A DNA stretch of 14,610 nt from an uncultured Collinsella sp. GTDB taxonomy: Bacteria > Actinomycetota > Coriobacteriia > Coriobacteriales > Coriobacteriaceae. Below are positions 1-6,709 of this stretch, piece by piece (the first letter of the stretch is position 1; each line of letters begins with the position of its first letter). The stretch covers positions 1 through 14,610 of the forward strand of contig URNQ01000023.1 of NCBI GenBank assembly GCA_900549245.1, read 5' to 3'. Made by a program: the position numbers and the translations under genes. The notes under the pieces were generated by a model, which was not told the origin of the DNA, did no database searches, and saw nothing but the letters and a program-made list of their open reading frames with translations.

Positions 1-477
1 CAGGACGACGGCGGGCAACCCCGTCCGATCTTGCAAGTAGCGTTTGTAGAGTCGCCCTGCCGTACCGCCGTTACAGACAACGACCTCGATCGGCGCGGCA
101 TCGGTAATGCGCTCGATATGTGCCGGCACAACGTTGCGAATGCTCGCGTCGCTCGAGCCCTTAATGTCGCAGCCCTCGATTGCATCCCACAGGGCCACGC
201 CGCCGTTCAGCAGCATGGCCCGCTTGGCGGCAATGGAGGCATCGAGCGTCGCGGGCTCACCGCTTGCCAAAGGATCGCCCTCGTTGGGCGGCACAGGCAC
301 ACCGAGGCACGCAGCCATCACACGCCAAAAGCGATTCTGAGGGTTGCCGTAATAAAAGGCATTTGCACGCGAGAGCACCGAGGGAAACGACCCCAGCACC
401 AAAACGCGCGAGCGCTGGTCGAACACAGGCTCAAACCCATGCTCAATATGTTGATAGTCCTCGTCAGACACGGCCAT
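1..477 (-). CDS. DNA-deoxyinosine (hypoxanthine) glycosylase, UDG superfamily, 3' end outside window
   Basis: The protein starts at ATG 477 (MAVSDEDYQHIEHGF) and 159 residues are visible before the left edge; the family is usually about 160-180 residues, so little is missing. The core block at residues 30-53 contains VLGSFPSVLSR, FYYGNPQNRFW and RVMAAC, the hallmark of the hypoxanthine-DNA glycosylase branch (UDG family 6) of the uracil-DNA glycosylase superfamily. By family knowledge it removes hypoxanthine arising from adenine deamination, starting base excision repair in the cytoplasm. NGGVALWDAIEGCDIKGSSD and VVCNGGTAG are also typical of the fold. The start lies 3 nt after the stop of the upstream amylase gene, with only a weak GAG as ribosome site, so translation is probably coupled to that gene. 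The family call is firm; the exact lesion preference is inferred. Confidence 0.87.
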   Translation of the reverse strand, partial: MAVSDEDYQHIEHGFEPVFDQRSRVLVLGSFPSVLSRANAFYYGNPQNRFWRVMAACLGVPVPPNEGDPLASGEPATLDASIAAKRAMLLNGGVALWDAIEGCDIKGSSDASIRNVVPAHIERITDAAPIEVVVCNGGTAGRLYKRYLQDRTGLPAVVL

Positions 478-480
478 GGG

Positions 481-1901
481 TTAGGCTCTCAACAGATAGC
501 GCACCTCGTAGGGTGCAAGCTCAAGGGTACCCGTCAGCTCGACCGTGGGCGCATCGTCGGCAAGCAGGTCGACAAAGGACCCGTTGAGCTCGCCGGCGCC
601 AAAGGTGTAAGGCTCGCCCACGGCGTTCACCGCCACGAGCACCGTCGCGTCATCACAGGCGCGCTCGAACAGCAGCTGCTTGTTCTGGATCACCACGTTG
701 CGATAGGCACCGTAGTTGAGAGCACAGGCCGCAGCGTCATCGGCCGAGCGAAGGTGCGCAAGCTGCGTGATGAACGCCGTCAGCTCGTTGGGCGCAGGCT
801 CATCGAGCGCAGGTCGCAGCGCCCAGTCGCCATCGGGGCCACCCTTTTCGCCGGCAATTCCCCACTCGCTGCCATAGTAGACGCACGGGATGCCCGGCAT
901 GCCAAAGAGCATGCCGTAGGCGGGACGCAGACACGACTTGTCGGTAAGGATACTTGCCAGGCGCGGCACATCGTGGTTGTCGACAAACGACAGCAGATGT
1001 TTGCCGCGGTAGATGCACCACGGATCGCCGCCAAACTGGCGGGGCGAGGAGGGGGGCAACCCCGTCGCTGGGCGCCAAACTGGCGGTGCAGCGAGTGGGC
1101 AATCTCGAACATGTTGACCGAGTTAAAGCTGGAGTACAGGCCCTTGTAGCACTCGTAGTTGGTGCAGGAGCCAAGCATCTCGTCGTTGACGATCTGGTTG
1201 TAGTCGCCGTGGAGCGTCTCACCAATCAGCACAAAGTCGGGCTTGAGCTCACGGGTAAAAGTATGCAGGTGGCGCATAAAATCGCGATCGAGCATATAGG
1301 CGACGTCCAAGCGCAGGCCGTCGATGCCAAAGACCTCGGCCCAGCGACGCACGGACTCAAGCAGGTAATCGACCACGGCGGGATTTTGCAGGTTGAGCTT
1401 CACAAGCTCAAAATGGCCCTCCCAGCCCTCGTACCAAAAGCCGTCGCCATAGCAGGAATCGCCGTCAAAACTGATGTGGAACCAGTCCTTGTAAGGCGAG
1501 CCCCACTTGCGTTCCTGCACGTCGCGGAAGGCCCAGAAACCGCGGCCCACATGGTTAAAGACGGCATCGAGCACCACGCGAATGCCATGGGCGTGCAGCG
1601 TCTCGCATACAGCGGCAAAATCGGCATCCCCGCCCAGGCGGCGGTCGATATGGCGCAGGCTGCGCGTATCGTAGCCGTGGCTATCAGACTCGAGCGGCGG
1701 GTTGATCAGCACAGCGCCAATACCGAGTTTTTGCAGGTAGTCGGCCCATTGGGCGATCTTCATGATGGGCGCATCGGGGTTGGGCGCAGCGTTGGCAGCC
1801 TGGGCGAGCTCATCCTCGGCAACGGGCGCGGCGTTTTCGCGCGGAGCTCCACAAAAGCCCAGCGGATAGATCTGGTAGAACGTCGTCTCGTATGCCCACA
1901 T
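481..1901 (-). pseudogene. GH13 alpha-amylase-family glycosidase (neopullulanase/cyclomaltodextrinase-like), frameshifted
   Basis: Start ATG 1901 (MWAYETTFYQIYPLGF) follows GGGAGG with 5-nt spacing; an upstream ATG at 1925 lacks this. GH13 conserved regions are present in order: DAVFNH (I), GLRLDVA with nucleophile Asp199 (II, nt 1305-1307), LIGETLHG with acid/base Glu228 (III, nt 1218-1220). Region IV, FVDNHD, lies at about nt 970-987 but in another frame. The break falls at 1029-1086, where a 14-bp repeat brackets extra DNA. Removing 44 bp restores HRQFGGDPWCIYRGKHLL and a 458-residue protein. As it stands, translation gives about 276 native residues plus about 97 out-of-frame residues ending at 780, without the third catalytic Asp, so the product should be inactive. 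The intact family cleaves alpha-1,4 (sometimes 1,6) bonds in maltodextrins in the cytoplasm; no signal peptide is seen. A sequencing or assembly error is possible but would have to be an odd 44-base one. Confidence 0.87.
1029..1086. repeat. 14-bp direct repeats flanking a 30-bp insert inside the GH13 gene
   Basis: CGCCAAACTGGCGG occurs at 1029-1042 and 1073-1086, exactly 14 bp in both copies, with differing bases on either side. Each copy contains a 5-bp inverted repeat (CGCCA/TGGCG around AAC). The 30-bp insert between them is G-rich and contains GGGG-CAA-CCCC, able to form a short hairpin. One repeat copy plus the insert is 44 bp, not a multiple of three. Deletion between the repeats would restore the GH13 frame exactly, so the left or right copy is a duplication created with the insertion. 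Confidence 0.85.
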
Positions 1902-1973
1902 AGCAGCCTCCCGGCAATCTTTCACGCAACGCCATCCATTGTATGCCCGCCGAGCATCCCCTCCCCCAAAATG

Positions 1974-2040
1974 AGTTGCGGTGAAATAGGGACTGTTGAG
2001 ACCAATAAACCGGGCAAACAGTCTCTATTCCACCGCAACT
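1974..2040. repeat. Large intergenic inverted repeat (24-bp arms, 19-nt loop), possible terminator or MITE-like element
   Basis: Arms 1974-1997 and 2017-2040 match at 22 of 24 positions; they begin AGTTGCGGTG and end CACCGCAACT. The loop is 1998-2016. It lies 15 nt beyond the MFS stop codon and about 70 nt before the GH13 start, both on the minus strand. A transcript would fold into a long hairpin that could end or process the MFS message; on the minus strand it is followed by CATTTT and then G-rich DNA, so a classic U-tract is weak. The near-perfect outer ends resemble short non-autonomous intergenic repeats, but no second copy is present in this window. Confidence 0.75.
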
Positions 2041-2055
2041 GATGAGGGAACGTGA

Positions 2056-3252
2056 TTAGGCGACGGGCTTTGCGCGGCGTATGGCCGGGAACAGCACCGT
2101 AATGGCGAGGATGACGCCCACGACGGTAATCGCCCCGCCCGCGAAGCCAATCCAGGAGATACCGGGACCCGAAACCACGGCGCCGCCGATCGCGGTGCCC
2201 GTGCCGATGCCGAGGTTAAACAGGCCCGAGAAGATCGACATGGCGACGGCCGACGAATCCGCCGGCGTGTACTTGATGAGCTCGGCCTGAAACGCCACGT
2301 TAAAGGCCGTGGAGCAGCAGCCCCATAGCGCGCAAACAGCGAGAACGGCGACGAGCGACGGTGCAACCGGGCCCATGAGCAGCAGAGCCACAGGCACGCC
2401 GGAGAGTGTGATAGCCAAGAACGGAAAGCGATGGCCATCGAACAGTCGGCCGAACAGCCAACTTCCGAGCAGACCGGAGCAGCCAAACGCCGTCAGCGTC
2501 ATGGTGATGGCGCTTGCGTCGACATGGGCGACCTGCGCCAGGAAGGGCTCGATATAGCTGTAACCCGCGTAGTAGCCGGTCGCCATAAAGACCGTGACCG
2601 CGTAGAGCGCGATGAGGAACGGGTTCTTGAGCAGCTCGGGCAGCTGTTTGACGGTAAAGCGCTCGCCCGCCGGCATGACCGGGAACACCGCTGCCTGGTA
2701 CACCACCGCGACGGCAGAAAAAGCTCCGACCACGGCAAACGTCATACGCCAGCCCACGGCCAGGCCGATGGCGCGACCGAGGGGCAGGCCGAAGATCTGC
2801 GCGATGGACGAGCCCGTGGCGATCATGCTGATGGCGAGCGCCCCATGACGCGTATCGACCAGGCGCGAGGCTATGATCGAAGCGACCGACCAGAACACGG
2901 CGTGCGAGCAGGCGACCACCAGGCGCGCGCAGACCAAAATAGGATAGGTCGGCGCCACGGCCGACAGAAACTGCCCGAGTGAGAACACGGCGAGCACGCC
3001 CAGCAGCATCCGCTTGAACTCGAAGCGCGAGGCAAACACCATAAGCGGCAACGACAGCAACATGACGCCCCAGGCGTAGACCGAGATCATGATGCCTGCC
3101 TGGGCCTCGGCGAGCGAGAACGACGCGGCGATATCGGTCAGAAGGCCGATGGGCATGAACTCCGACGTGTTGAACACGAATGCGCAGCAGGCGAGCCCGA
3201 TAAGCGGGAGCCACTGCCCGAGCGTGATACCACCTTGCTTTGTTTGAGCCAT
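2056..3252 (-). CDS. MFS transporter, SotB-type sugar/drug exporter family (DHA1)
   Basis: The 398-residue hydrophobic protein has the length and 12-helix pattern of the major facilitator superfamily. NTSEFMPIGLLTDIAASF (residues 28-45), SVYAWGVMLLSLPLM (57-71), CSHAVFWSVASIIASR (115-130), LPLGRAIGLAVGWRMTF (156-172) and the later AGYSYIEPFL closely follow the SotB (YdeA) sugar-efflux pattern, including the antiporter motif around LPLGR. Family members export sugars such as arabinose or IPTG, or drugs, by proton exchange across the cytoplasmic membrane. The ATG at 3252 is preceded by GGAGAGG, and an extended -10 promoter lies about 40 nt upstream, so the gene has its own promoter. The next gene downstream (GH13) is separated by a large inverted repeat. 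Family assignment is strong; the exported compound cannot be read from sequence. Confidence 0.88.
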   Translation of the reverse strand: MAQTKQGGITLGQWLPLIGLACCAFVFNTSEFMPIGLLTDIAASFSLAEAQAGIMISVYAWGVMLLSLPLMVFASRFEFKRMLLGVLAVFSLGQFLSAVAPTYPILVCARLVVACSHAVFWSVASIIASRLVDTRHGALAISMIATGSSIAQIFGLPLGRAIGLAVGWRMTFAVVGAFSAVAVVYQAAVFPVMPAGERFTVKQLPELLKNPFLIALYAVTVFMATGYYAGYSYIEPFLAQVAHVDASAITMTLTAFGCSGLLGSWLFGRLFDGHRFPFLAITLSGVPVALLLMGPVAPSLVAVLAVCALWGCCSTAFNVAFQAELIKYTPADSSAVAMSIFSGLFNLGIGTGTAIGGAVVSGPGISWIGFAGGAITVVGVILAITVLFPAIRRAKPVA

Positions 3253-3289
3253 ATAGGAAAACCTCTCCGATCATCTAGAGCGGTGGGCG

Positions 3290-3298
3290 ATTATAGCA
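3290..3298 (-). promoter_or_regulatory. Extended -10 promoter of the MFS gene
   Basis: On the minus strand the sequence reads TGC-TATAAT, a perfect -10 box (3290-3295) with the TGn extension (3296-3298). No good -35 box is found 17 nt upstream, as is usual for extended -10 promoters. The predicted start of transcription leaves a leader of about 30 nt that contains the GGAGAGG ribosome site. Confidence 0.6.
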
Positions 3299-3427
3299 AT
3301 GAGAAGTCTATAAAATGAGCAACAAAAGAATTCTTGGAAAACGATCGTTAACAGATGGCGCGCCAATTCTGCTTAGAAAGCAAGGTACGCAGAAACTCAA
3401 TGTCGAAAACGCGGCTTCATCTTCGGG

Positions 3428-4255
3428 CTATCGCGCCTGCTCGGATACGCACAAGGACACCCCCATGAGCACGTCAATTTCGAGCCAACTCGCAACCGCA
3501 CAATGAACTAGCAAAAGCAGCATATAAGCAAACGCCCCATAATAAAGTCCCTCATGTACAAGCGCCGTCACTGAAAGTGCCGACGGCAGCGCCGCACTCG
3601 AAACTACCCATCCAACAAGAACCTGGATAGCGCAACTTGCAACCAGGTTCCATGCCACCAGCAGCGTTGCGGGACGCGCGATTTCCCTGCAGGAGGAACG
3701 AAACACCGTGACCGAATGCATGATGTAGCGTGGTGCAAACCGAATGCCTCGTAGTCCCCTCTGCTCCACGTCCGCATCTTCAATTAACACGAATACGAAC
3801 GACGCGGAAAGAAGCGTCACGATTACTGCCACCACAAGCGAGCACAACACCCCGAGCTGGCTACTCGCAAGCGAGGCAAAGACTACAATTGCCGATAAAA
3901 TCAAGTGAACCAAATAAATTAGCAGCGCCCCAGAAATCTGGAGGGGAACCGTCGAGGCCAAGAGATAAACCGGAGGGGTTCGAGCAGGTTGCACCGTCTC
4001 TTTGGACCGGTCGACGGCAAATAATGAAAAAGCCACATTCGATAGAAGCAGGTTTAAAAAGGCCGCGACCACAGTGCAAATAAGCGTAATGGACGGATTG
4101 ATATAGGCGAGCTCAGTTGCAACGTTTGATACACCAATTTGAAGCGCGCTCATAACAAACAAGGGGATATATAACGCCATCGTACAGCCACTCCGGCATC
4201 CCTTCGCCCGATCGCCCGATTCCAGAAAGACATTGAAGTTCTCTCGCAAGTTCAC
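3428..4255 (-). CDS. Uncharacterised multi-pass membrane protein
   Basis: I do not recognise this 275-residue protein. It opens with a polar stretch (residues 1-25, LRENFNVFLESGDRAKG) and then has about six hydrophobic segments near 26-46, 54-80, 97-128, 134-158, 196-218 and 236-258. A charged loop lies at 159-192 (EDADVEQRGLRGIRFAPRYIM). There is no signal peptide, catalytic motif or ATPase signature. The earliest in-frame start is GTG 4255, directly after an in-frame stop and with no clear ribosome site. Met26 (nt 4180) has GGAG about 10 nt upstream and is an alternative start that would remove the polar N-terminus. The gene sits between the MFS gene and the GH4 gene, all on the minus strand, and is less GC-rich than most neighbours. 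Its role is unknown. Confidence 0.7.
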   Translation of the reverse strand: MNLRENFNVFLESGDRAKGCRSGCTMALYIPLFVMSALQIGVSNVATELAYINPSITLICTVVAAFLNLLLSNVAFSLFAVDRSKETVQPARTPPVYLLASTVPLQISGALLIYLVHLILSAIVVFASLASSQLGVLCSLVVAVIVTLLSASFVFVLIEDADVEQRGLRGIRFAPRYIMHSVTVFRSSCREIARPATLLVAWNLVASCAIQVLVGWVVSSAALPSALSVTALVHEGLYYGAFAYMLLLLVHCAVASWLEIDVLMGVSLCVSEQAR

Positions 4256-4280
4256 TCTATACCCGTTTTCTTACTAGGCA

Positions 4281-4316
4281 GGGCGAACGGGCGCCAATAT
4301 AAACGCCGGTCCGCCC
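4281..4316. terminator. Hairpin after the GH4 gene, possible terminator
   Basis: GGGCGAACGGGCG (4281-4293) and CGCCGGTCCGCCC (4304-4316) pair at 11 of 13 positions around a 10-nt AT-rich loop. It lies 30 nt past the GH4 stop and about 25 nt before the membrane-protein GTG. No U-tract follows on the minus strand, so it may instead attenuate or separate the two transcripts. Confidence 0.4.
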
Positions 4317-4345
4317 ATCCATAATTTCTAGTTTTAACGTCCAGA

Positions 4346-5719
4346 CTAGTCTGTCCAGCCGTCGATGTAGTCGCGGTTAAGCTCAAAGTACTGCGCGGCG
4401 ATATCTTTCGCCAAGGAGTACGAATTAACGAGCGGGTGCATCGCGAGGCTCTCGACAATGTCGCGCTTCGATCGGTTAACGATGCCACGCGCCACGGTGC
4501 GCTCGTAGTACTTGACGCGACGAATCAATTCGAGGTTTCCCGCGGGCACAGAATCGGCTTCGACGCGATGCGGTACGCAGCCATCGGTGGAGATATCGCA
4601 CGTTGACTCAATGACATCTGTATCGAGAAGGCCGGGGATGGCGCCATTGTTGGGGGTGCACAGGATCATCTGCTGCGTCTTGCCAGAGCGAGCAATATCC
4701 ATGAAACGGAGCGCGACACCCGCGTATCCACCAGCATCTTTGCCGTACACGTCAAACGTCCACGGCTTGTCGCGATGAATACCCGTCTCGGCCGCCATGT
4801 AGTTGTTTTCGCGCATTCCGTACCACTTCTCAAAGCACGCGAGGCCTTTTTCGAAGTCGTTCTCAATATCGATAGATGCAAGCTCGCTCGTCATTTCTCG
4901 ATTAATTTCTTCGATGAGTTCACCGCGCGTCTGGGGCGAAGAGAGAACGTTGGCAACGGCGCGCTCGCGATAGTAGAAATAGTATAGGTACTCATTTGGC
5001 ACGCATCCGCGATTTAGGACGAGGTCCTTCTCGAAGAACCTAAGATCTGTATGAGCATATGCCCCGTCGTCGTGGATCAAGTCGGGCATGATGTCCTCGC
5101 CGTCAACCGTCACATTGCGGAAGAACGAGAGGTGGTTGAGTCCATAGCACTCGCCCTGAACCGATGCGGGATCAACGCCTTTATACTCGGCAAACTGATG
5201 CAACATGCCCGAGGGGGCATCGCAAATGCCATAAGTAAAATCATAGCCCATATCGCGTAGGGCCTGAGATACGACGCCAGCGGGATTAGTAAAGTTAAAC
5301 ACCTTGACGCCCGGCTTTGCGTACTTCTTGATTAACTCGCAATACGAAGCAAGCGCAGGGACGGAGCGCATGGCAAAAGACACGCCGGCTGCGCCAGTCG
5401 TCTCTTGGCCAAGAACCCCATGTGAAAGAGCAATGCGCTCATCGCGAACGCGCATATGGTCCCCACCGACGCGAATCGTCGTGATCACGTAATCGGCGTC
5501 CTTAACGGCCTCGACCGCATCGCCCGTCAGTGAAAAATTAAGCGTGGGGCAAAGCATGCCCGAGACATGGGCGGCAAGGCCACCGTAGATGCGCAGCTTC
5601 TCGGGATCATTGTCCATAAACACAAGCTCGTCGATTCCAAGCGATGACGCCTGCTGGGCTATGCTCTTTGCCAAAAACATGGAGCGGACGCCACCGCCCC
5701 CTATGACCGTAAGTTTCAT
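4346..5719 (-). CDS. NAD-dependent 6-phospho-glycosidase, glycoside hydrolase family 4
   Basis: Start ATG 5719 (MKLTVIGGGGVRS) gives 457 residues, the usual GH4 size; upstream in-frame codons belong to the promoter region. The N-terminal VIGGGG loop binds NAD. Conserved GH4 blocks follow: IRVGG, GVLGQETTGAAG, FNFTNPAG (142-148), ICDAPSG with metal ligand Cys166, and GLNHLSF with metal ligand His196. GH4 enzymes use NAD, Mn2+ and a reducing environment to hydrolyse 6-phospho-glycosides by an oxidation-elimination route in the cytoplasm. The CD-x-P loop resembles 6-phospho-alpha-glucosidases (GlvA/MalA: CDMP, GLNHFGW), while the residues after GLNH and the C-terminus look more like beta-type enzymes, so anomer preference is unresolved. 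The neighbouring maltose-type EIICB favours an alpha-glucoside. The gene is divergent from the RpiR regulator, which probably controls it. Confidence 0.88.
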   Translation of the reverse strand: MKLTVIGGGGVRSMFLAKSIAQQASSLGIDELVFMDNDPEKLRIYGGLAAHVSGMLCPTLNFSLTGDAVEAVKDADYVITTIRVGGDHMRVRDERIALSHGVLGQETTGAAGVSFAMRSVPALASYCELIKKYAKPGVKVFNFTNPAGVVSQALRDMGYDFTYGICDAPSGMLHQFAEYKGVDPASVQGECYGLNHLSFFRNVTVDGEDIMPDLIHDDGAYAHTDLRFFEKDLVLNRGCVPNEYLYYFYYRERAVANVLSSPQTRGELIEEINREMTSELASIDIENDFEKGLACFEKWYGMRENNYMAAETGIHRDKPWTFDVYGKDAGGYAGVALRFMDIARSGKTQQMILCTPNNGAIPGLLDTDVIESTCDISTDGCVPHRVEADSVPAGNLELIRRVKYYERTVARGIVNRSKRDIVESLAMHPLVNSYSLAKDIAAQYFELNRDYIDGWTD

Positions 5720-5768
5720 ATCGAAACCCCCAATTAGCACATTCAATATTGCATGGTTCGCCTGTGTA

Positions 5769-5783
5769 TGGATATTGTATCCA
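5769..5783. promoter_or_regulatory. Operator-like dyad TGGATA-TTG-TATCCA overlapping the GH4 -10 box
   Basis: A perfect 6-bp dyad with a 3-nt centre lies in the 175-bp gap between GH4 and the regulator. Read on the minus strand its middle contains TACAAT (5774-5779), a good -10 box about 55 nt before the GH4 start codon. No convincing -35 box was seen 17 nt upstream. A dimeric repressor bound here would block GH4 transcription, so this is the best candidate site for the RpiR-family protein encoded next door. Confidence 0.5.
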
Positions 5784-5791
5784 GCATGGAG

Positions 5792-5886
5792 GGCCGCTTC
5801 CCGCCCCGGCTGCAAGGCGGGAAAGGAATTCCCCAAGGAGTTATTATTTACGCAACGGAAGCGGCCACACACGTCCGGCGGGAAGG
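5792..5886. repeat. Inverted and direct repeats in the GH4/regulator intergenic region
   Basis: GGCCGCTTCC (5792-5801) is an exact inverted match of GGAAGCGGCC (5857-5866). Overlapping it, TTCCCGCC (5798-5805) is inverted relative to GGCGGGAA at 5816-5823 and again at 5877-5884. The last copy overlaps the ribosome site of the regulator (GGAAGGAAG). These may be further regulator sites or leader RNA structure. Confidence 0.5.
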
Positions 5887-5894
5887 AAGCACCA

Positions 5895-6647
5895 ATGGTT
5901 GATAAAAAGCAGATTTCCAAGCTCTACTCAGCCGCAAAGCTATCCGAAACCGAGCAAAGCGTACTCGAATACCTACTCAACAATATCGACACCCTCGATG
6001 ATATTGGCATAAAACCCGTCGCCATGGCATGCTTTACCAGCATGACGACAGTCATCAGGCTTTCGAAAAAGCTCGGCTACCGTGGCTACCGCGAAATGAT
6101 GTACGACCTCAAGCACCTTCAGCATGTCTCCCGCGAAATGAATCAATCACTCAAAGACAGTAGCGTCCACTTCGTATGCCACACCGGAGATGTAGACGTA
6201 TTCATCGCCGCCCTGCATCGCAACAGAATGATCGGAGTAAACGGAGAGGGCTTCTCACGCATCGTTGCGCAGTACATGGCGACCAAGCTCGTTGGACTTG
6301 GCTTTTTGGCCGTCATACAGGACTTCCTAGAAACCGATCAGTTTGTCGAATCCAACCGAAATACGCTCAGTTGCATGATGCTCATATCCAAATCGGGTCA
6401 GACAGAAGCCATCCTGGAAACCGCAAGGGCATGCCACGACGCGGGCATTACGACCCTCGCGTTTACCGGCAACGAAGACAGCGAGCTCGCCAAGACGGCA
6501 GACGCGATCTTTACGATACATGACGATCACCCAATGGATCTTAAGAACGTTAAGCCTAACTGCTTTACCGGAAGTTGTATTCTCGCATTCGAAGAACTAT
6601 TGAGTATCTGCCTTGACAATCTAAAACAAGAAGGCTTGGCCCCCTAA
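5895..6647 (+). CDS. RpiR-family transcriptional regulator (HTH + SIS)
   Basis: The start is ATG 5895 after GGAAGGAAG; an open frame upstream to 5589 runs antisense into GH4 and is not used. The 250-residue protein has an N-terminal RpiR helix-turn-helix (about 1-77, with FTSMTTVIRLSKKLGYRGYREM at 47-68) and a C-terminal SIS sugar-phosphate-binding domain (about 85-245, with LISKSGQTEAI at 163-173). Such proteins bind dyads near sugar operons and respond to a phosphosugar; GlvR of Bacillus, which controls the maltose genes, is a member. It is divergent from GH4 and convergent with EIICB, so it lies antisense between its two likely targets. Whether it activates or represses cannot be read here. 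The 3' end overlaps an inverted repeat that may terminate the opposing EIICB transcript. Confidence 0.9.
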   Translation: MVDKKQISKLYSAAKLSETEQSVLEYLLNNIDTLDDIGIKPVAMACFTSMTTVIRLSKKLGYRGYREMMYDLKHLQHVSREMNQSLKDSSVHFVCHTGDVDVFIAALHRNRMIGVNGEGFSRIVAQYMATKLVGLGFLAVIQDFLETDQFVESNRNTLSCMMLISKSGQTEAILETARACHDAGITTLAFTGNEDSELAKTADAIFTIHDDHPMDLKNVKPNCFTGSCILAFEELLSICLDNLKQEGLAP

Positions 6648-6670
6648 ATCATGCGATAGGAAGCCAAGCC
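6621..6670 (-). terminator. Candidate terminator of the EIICB transcript
   Basis: GGCTTGGC (6633-6640) and GCCAAGCC (6663-6670) are exact inverted repeats with a 22-nt loop. In the minus direction the stem is followed by TTCTTGTTTTAG (6632-6621), a U-rich tail, so it suits EIICB. In the plus direction no U-tract follows. The long loop makes it weak, and it overlaps the last codons of the regulator gene. A second small hairpin, AATTGC-gctat-GCAATT (6675-6691), lies between it and the EIICB stop. Confidence 0.45.
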
Positions 6671-6709
6671 CTGGAATTGCGCTATGCAATTGAAAGCCAC
6701 TTGCGCGTT

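Noticed and set aside
1029..1086. Programmed ribosomal frameshifting as the explanation for the split GH13
   Set aside because: The break is explained exactly by a 44-bp repeat-bounded insertion; a simple +1 or -1 shift would leave extra unrelated residues in a conserved region.
31..2042. Long plus-strand open frames opposite the glycosylase and GH13 genes
   Set aside because: They lie antisense to genes with clear catalytic motifs, have low-complexity Arg/Ala/His-rich translations and no domain features; GC-rich codon bias explains them.
3340..3394. Short palindromes AACGATCGTT (3340-3349) and TTCTGC/GCAGAA (3367-3394) downstream of the membrane gene
   Set aside because: Arms are short and not followed by a U-tract; they are too weak to call a terminator or operator.
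3315..3506. Short plus-strand open frame of 63 residues beside the MFS promoter
   Set aside because: It has no ribosome site, overlaps the 3' end of the membrane gene, and its translation has no recognisable features.
4343..4352. Perfect palindrome AGACTAGTCT at the GH4 stop codon
   Set aside because: It overlaps the last codons, is only 10 bp and has no promoter nearby; probably chance.
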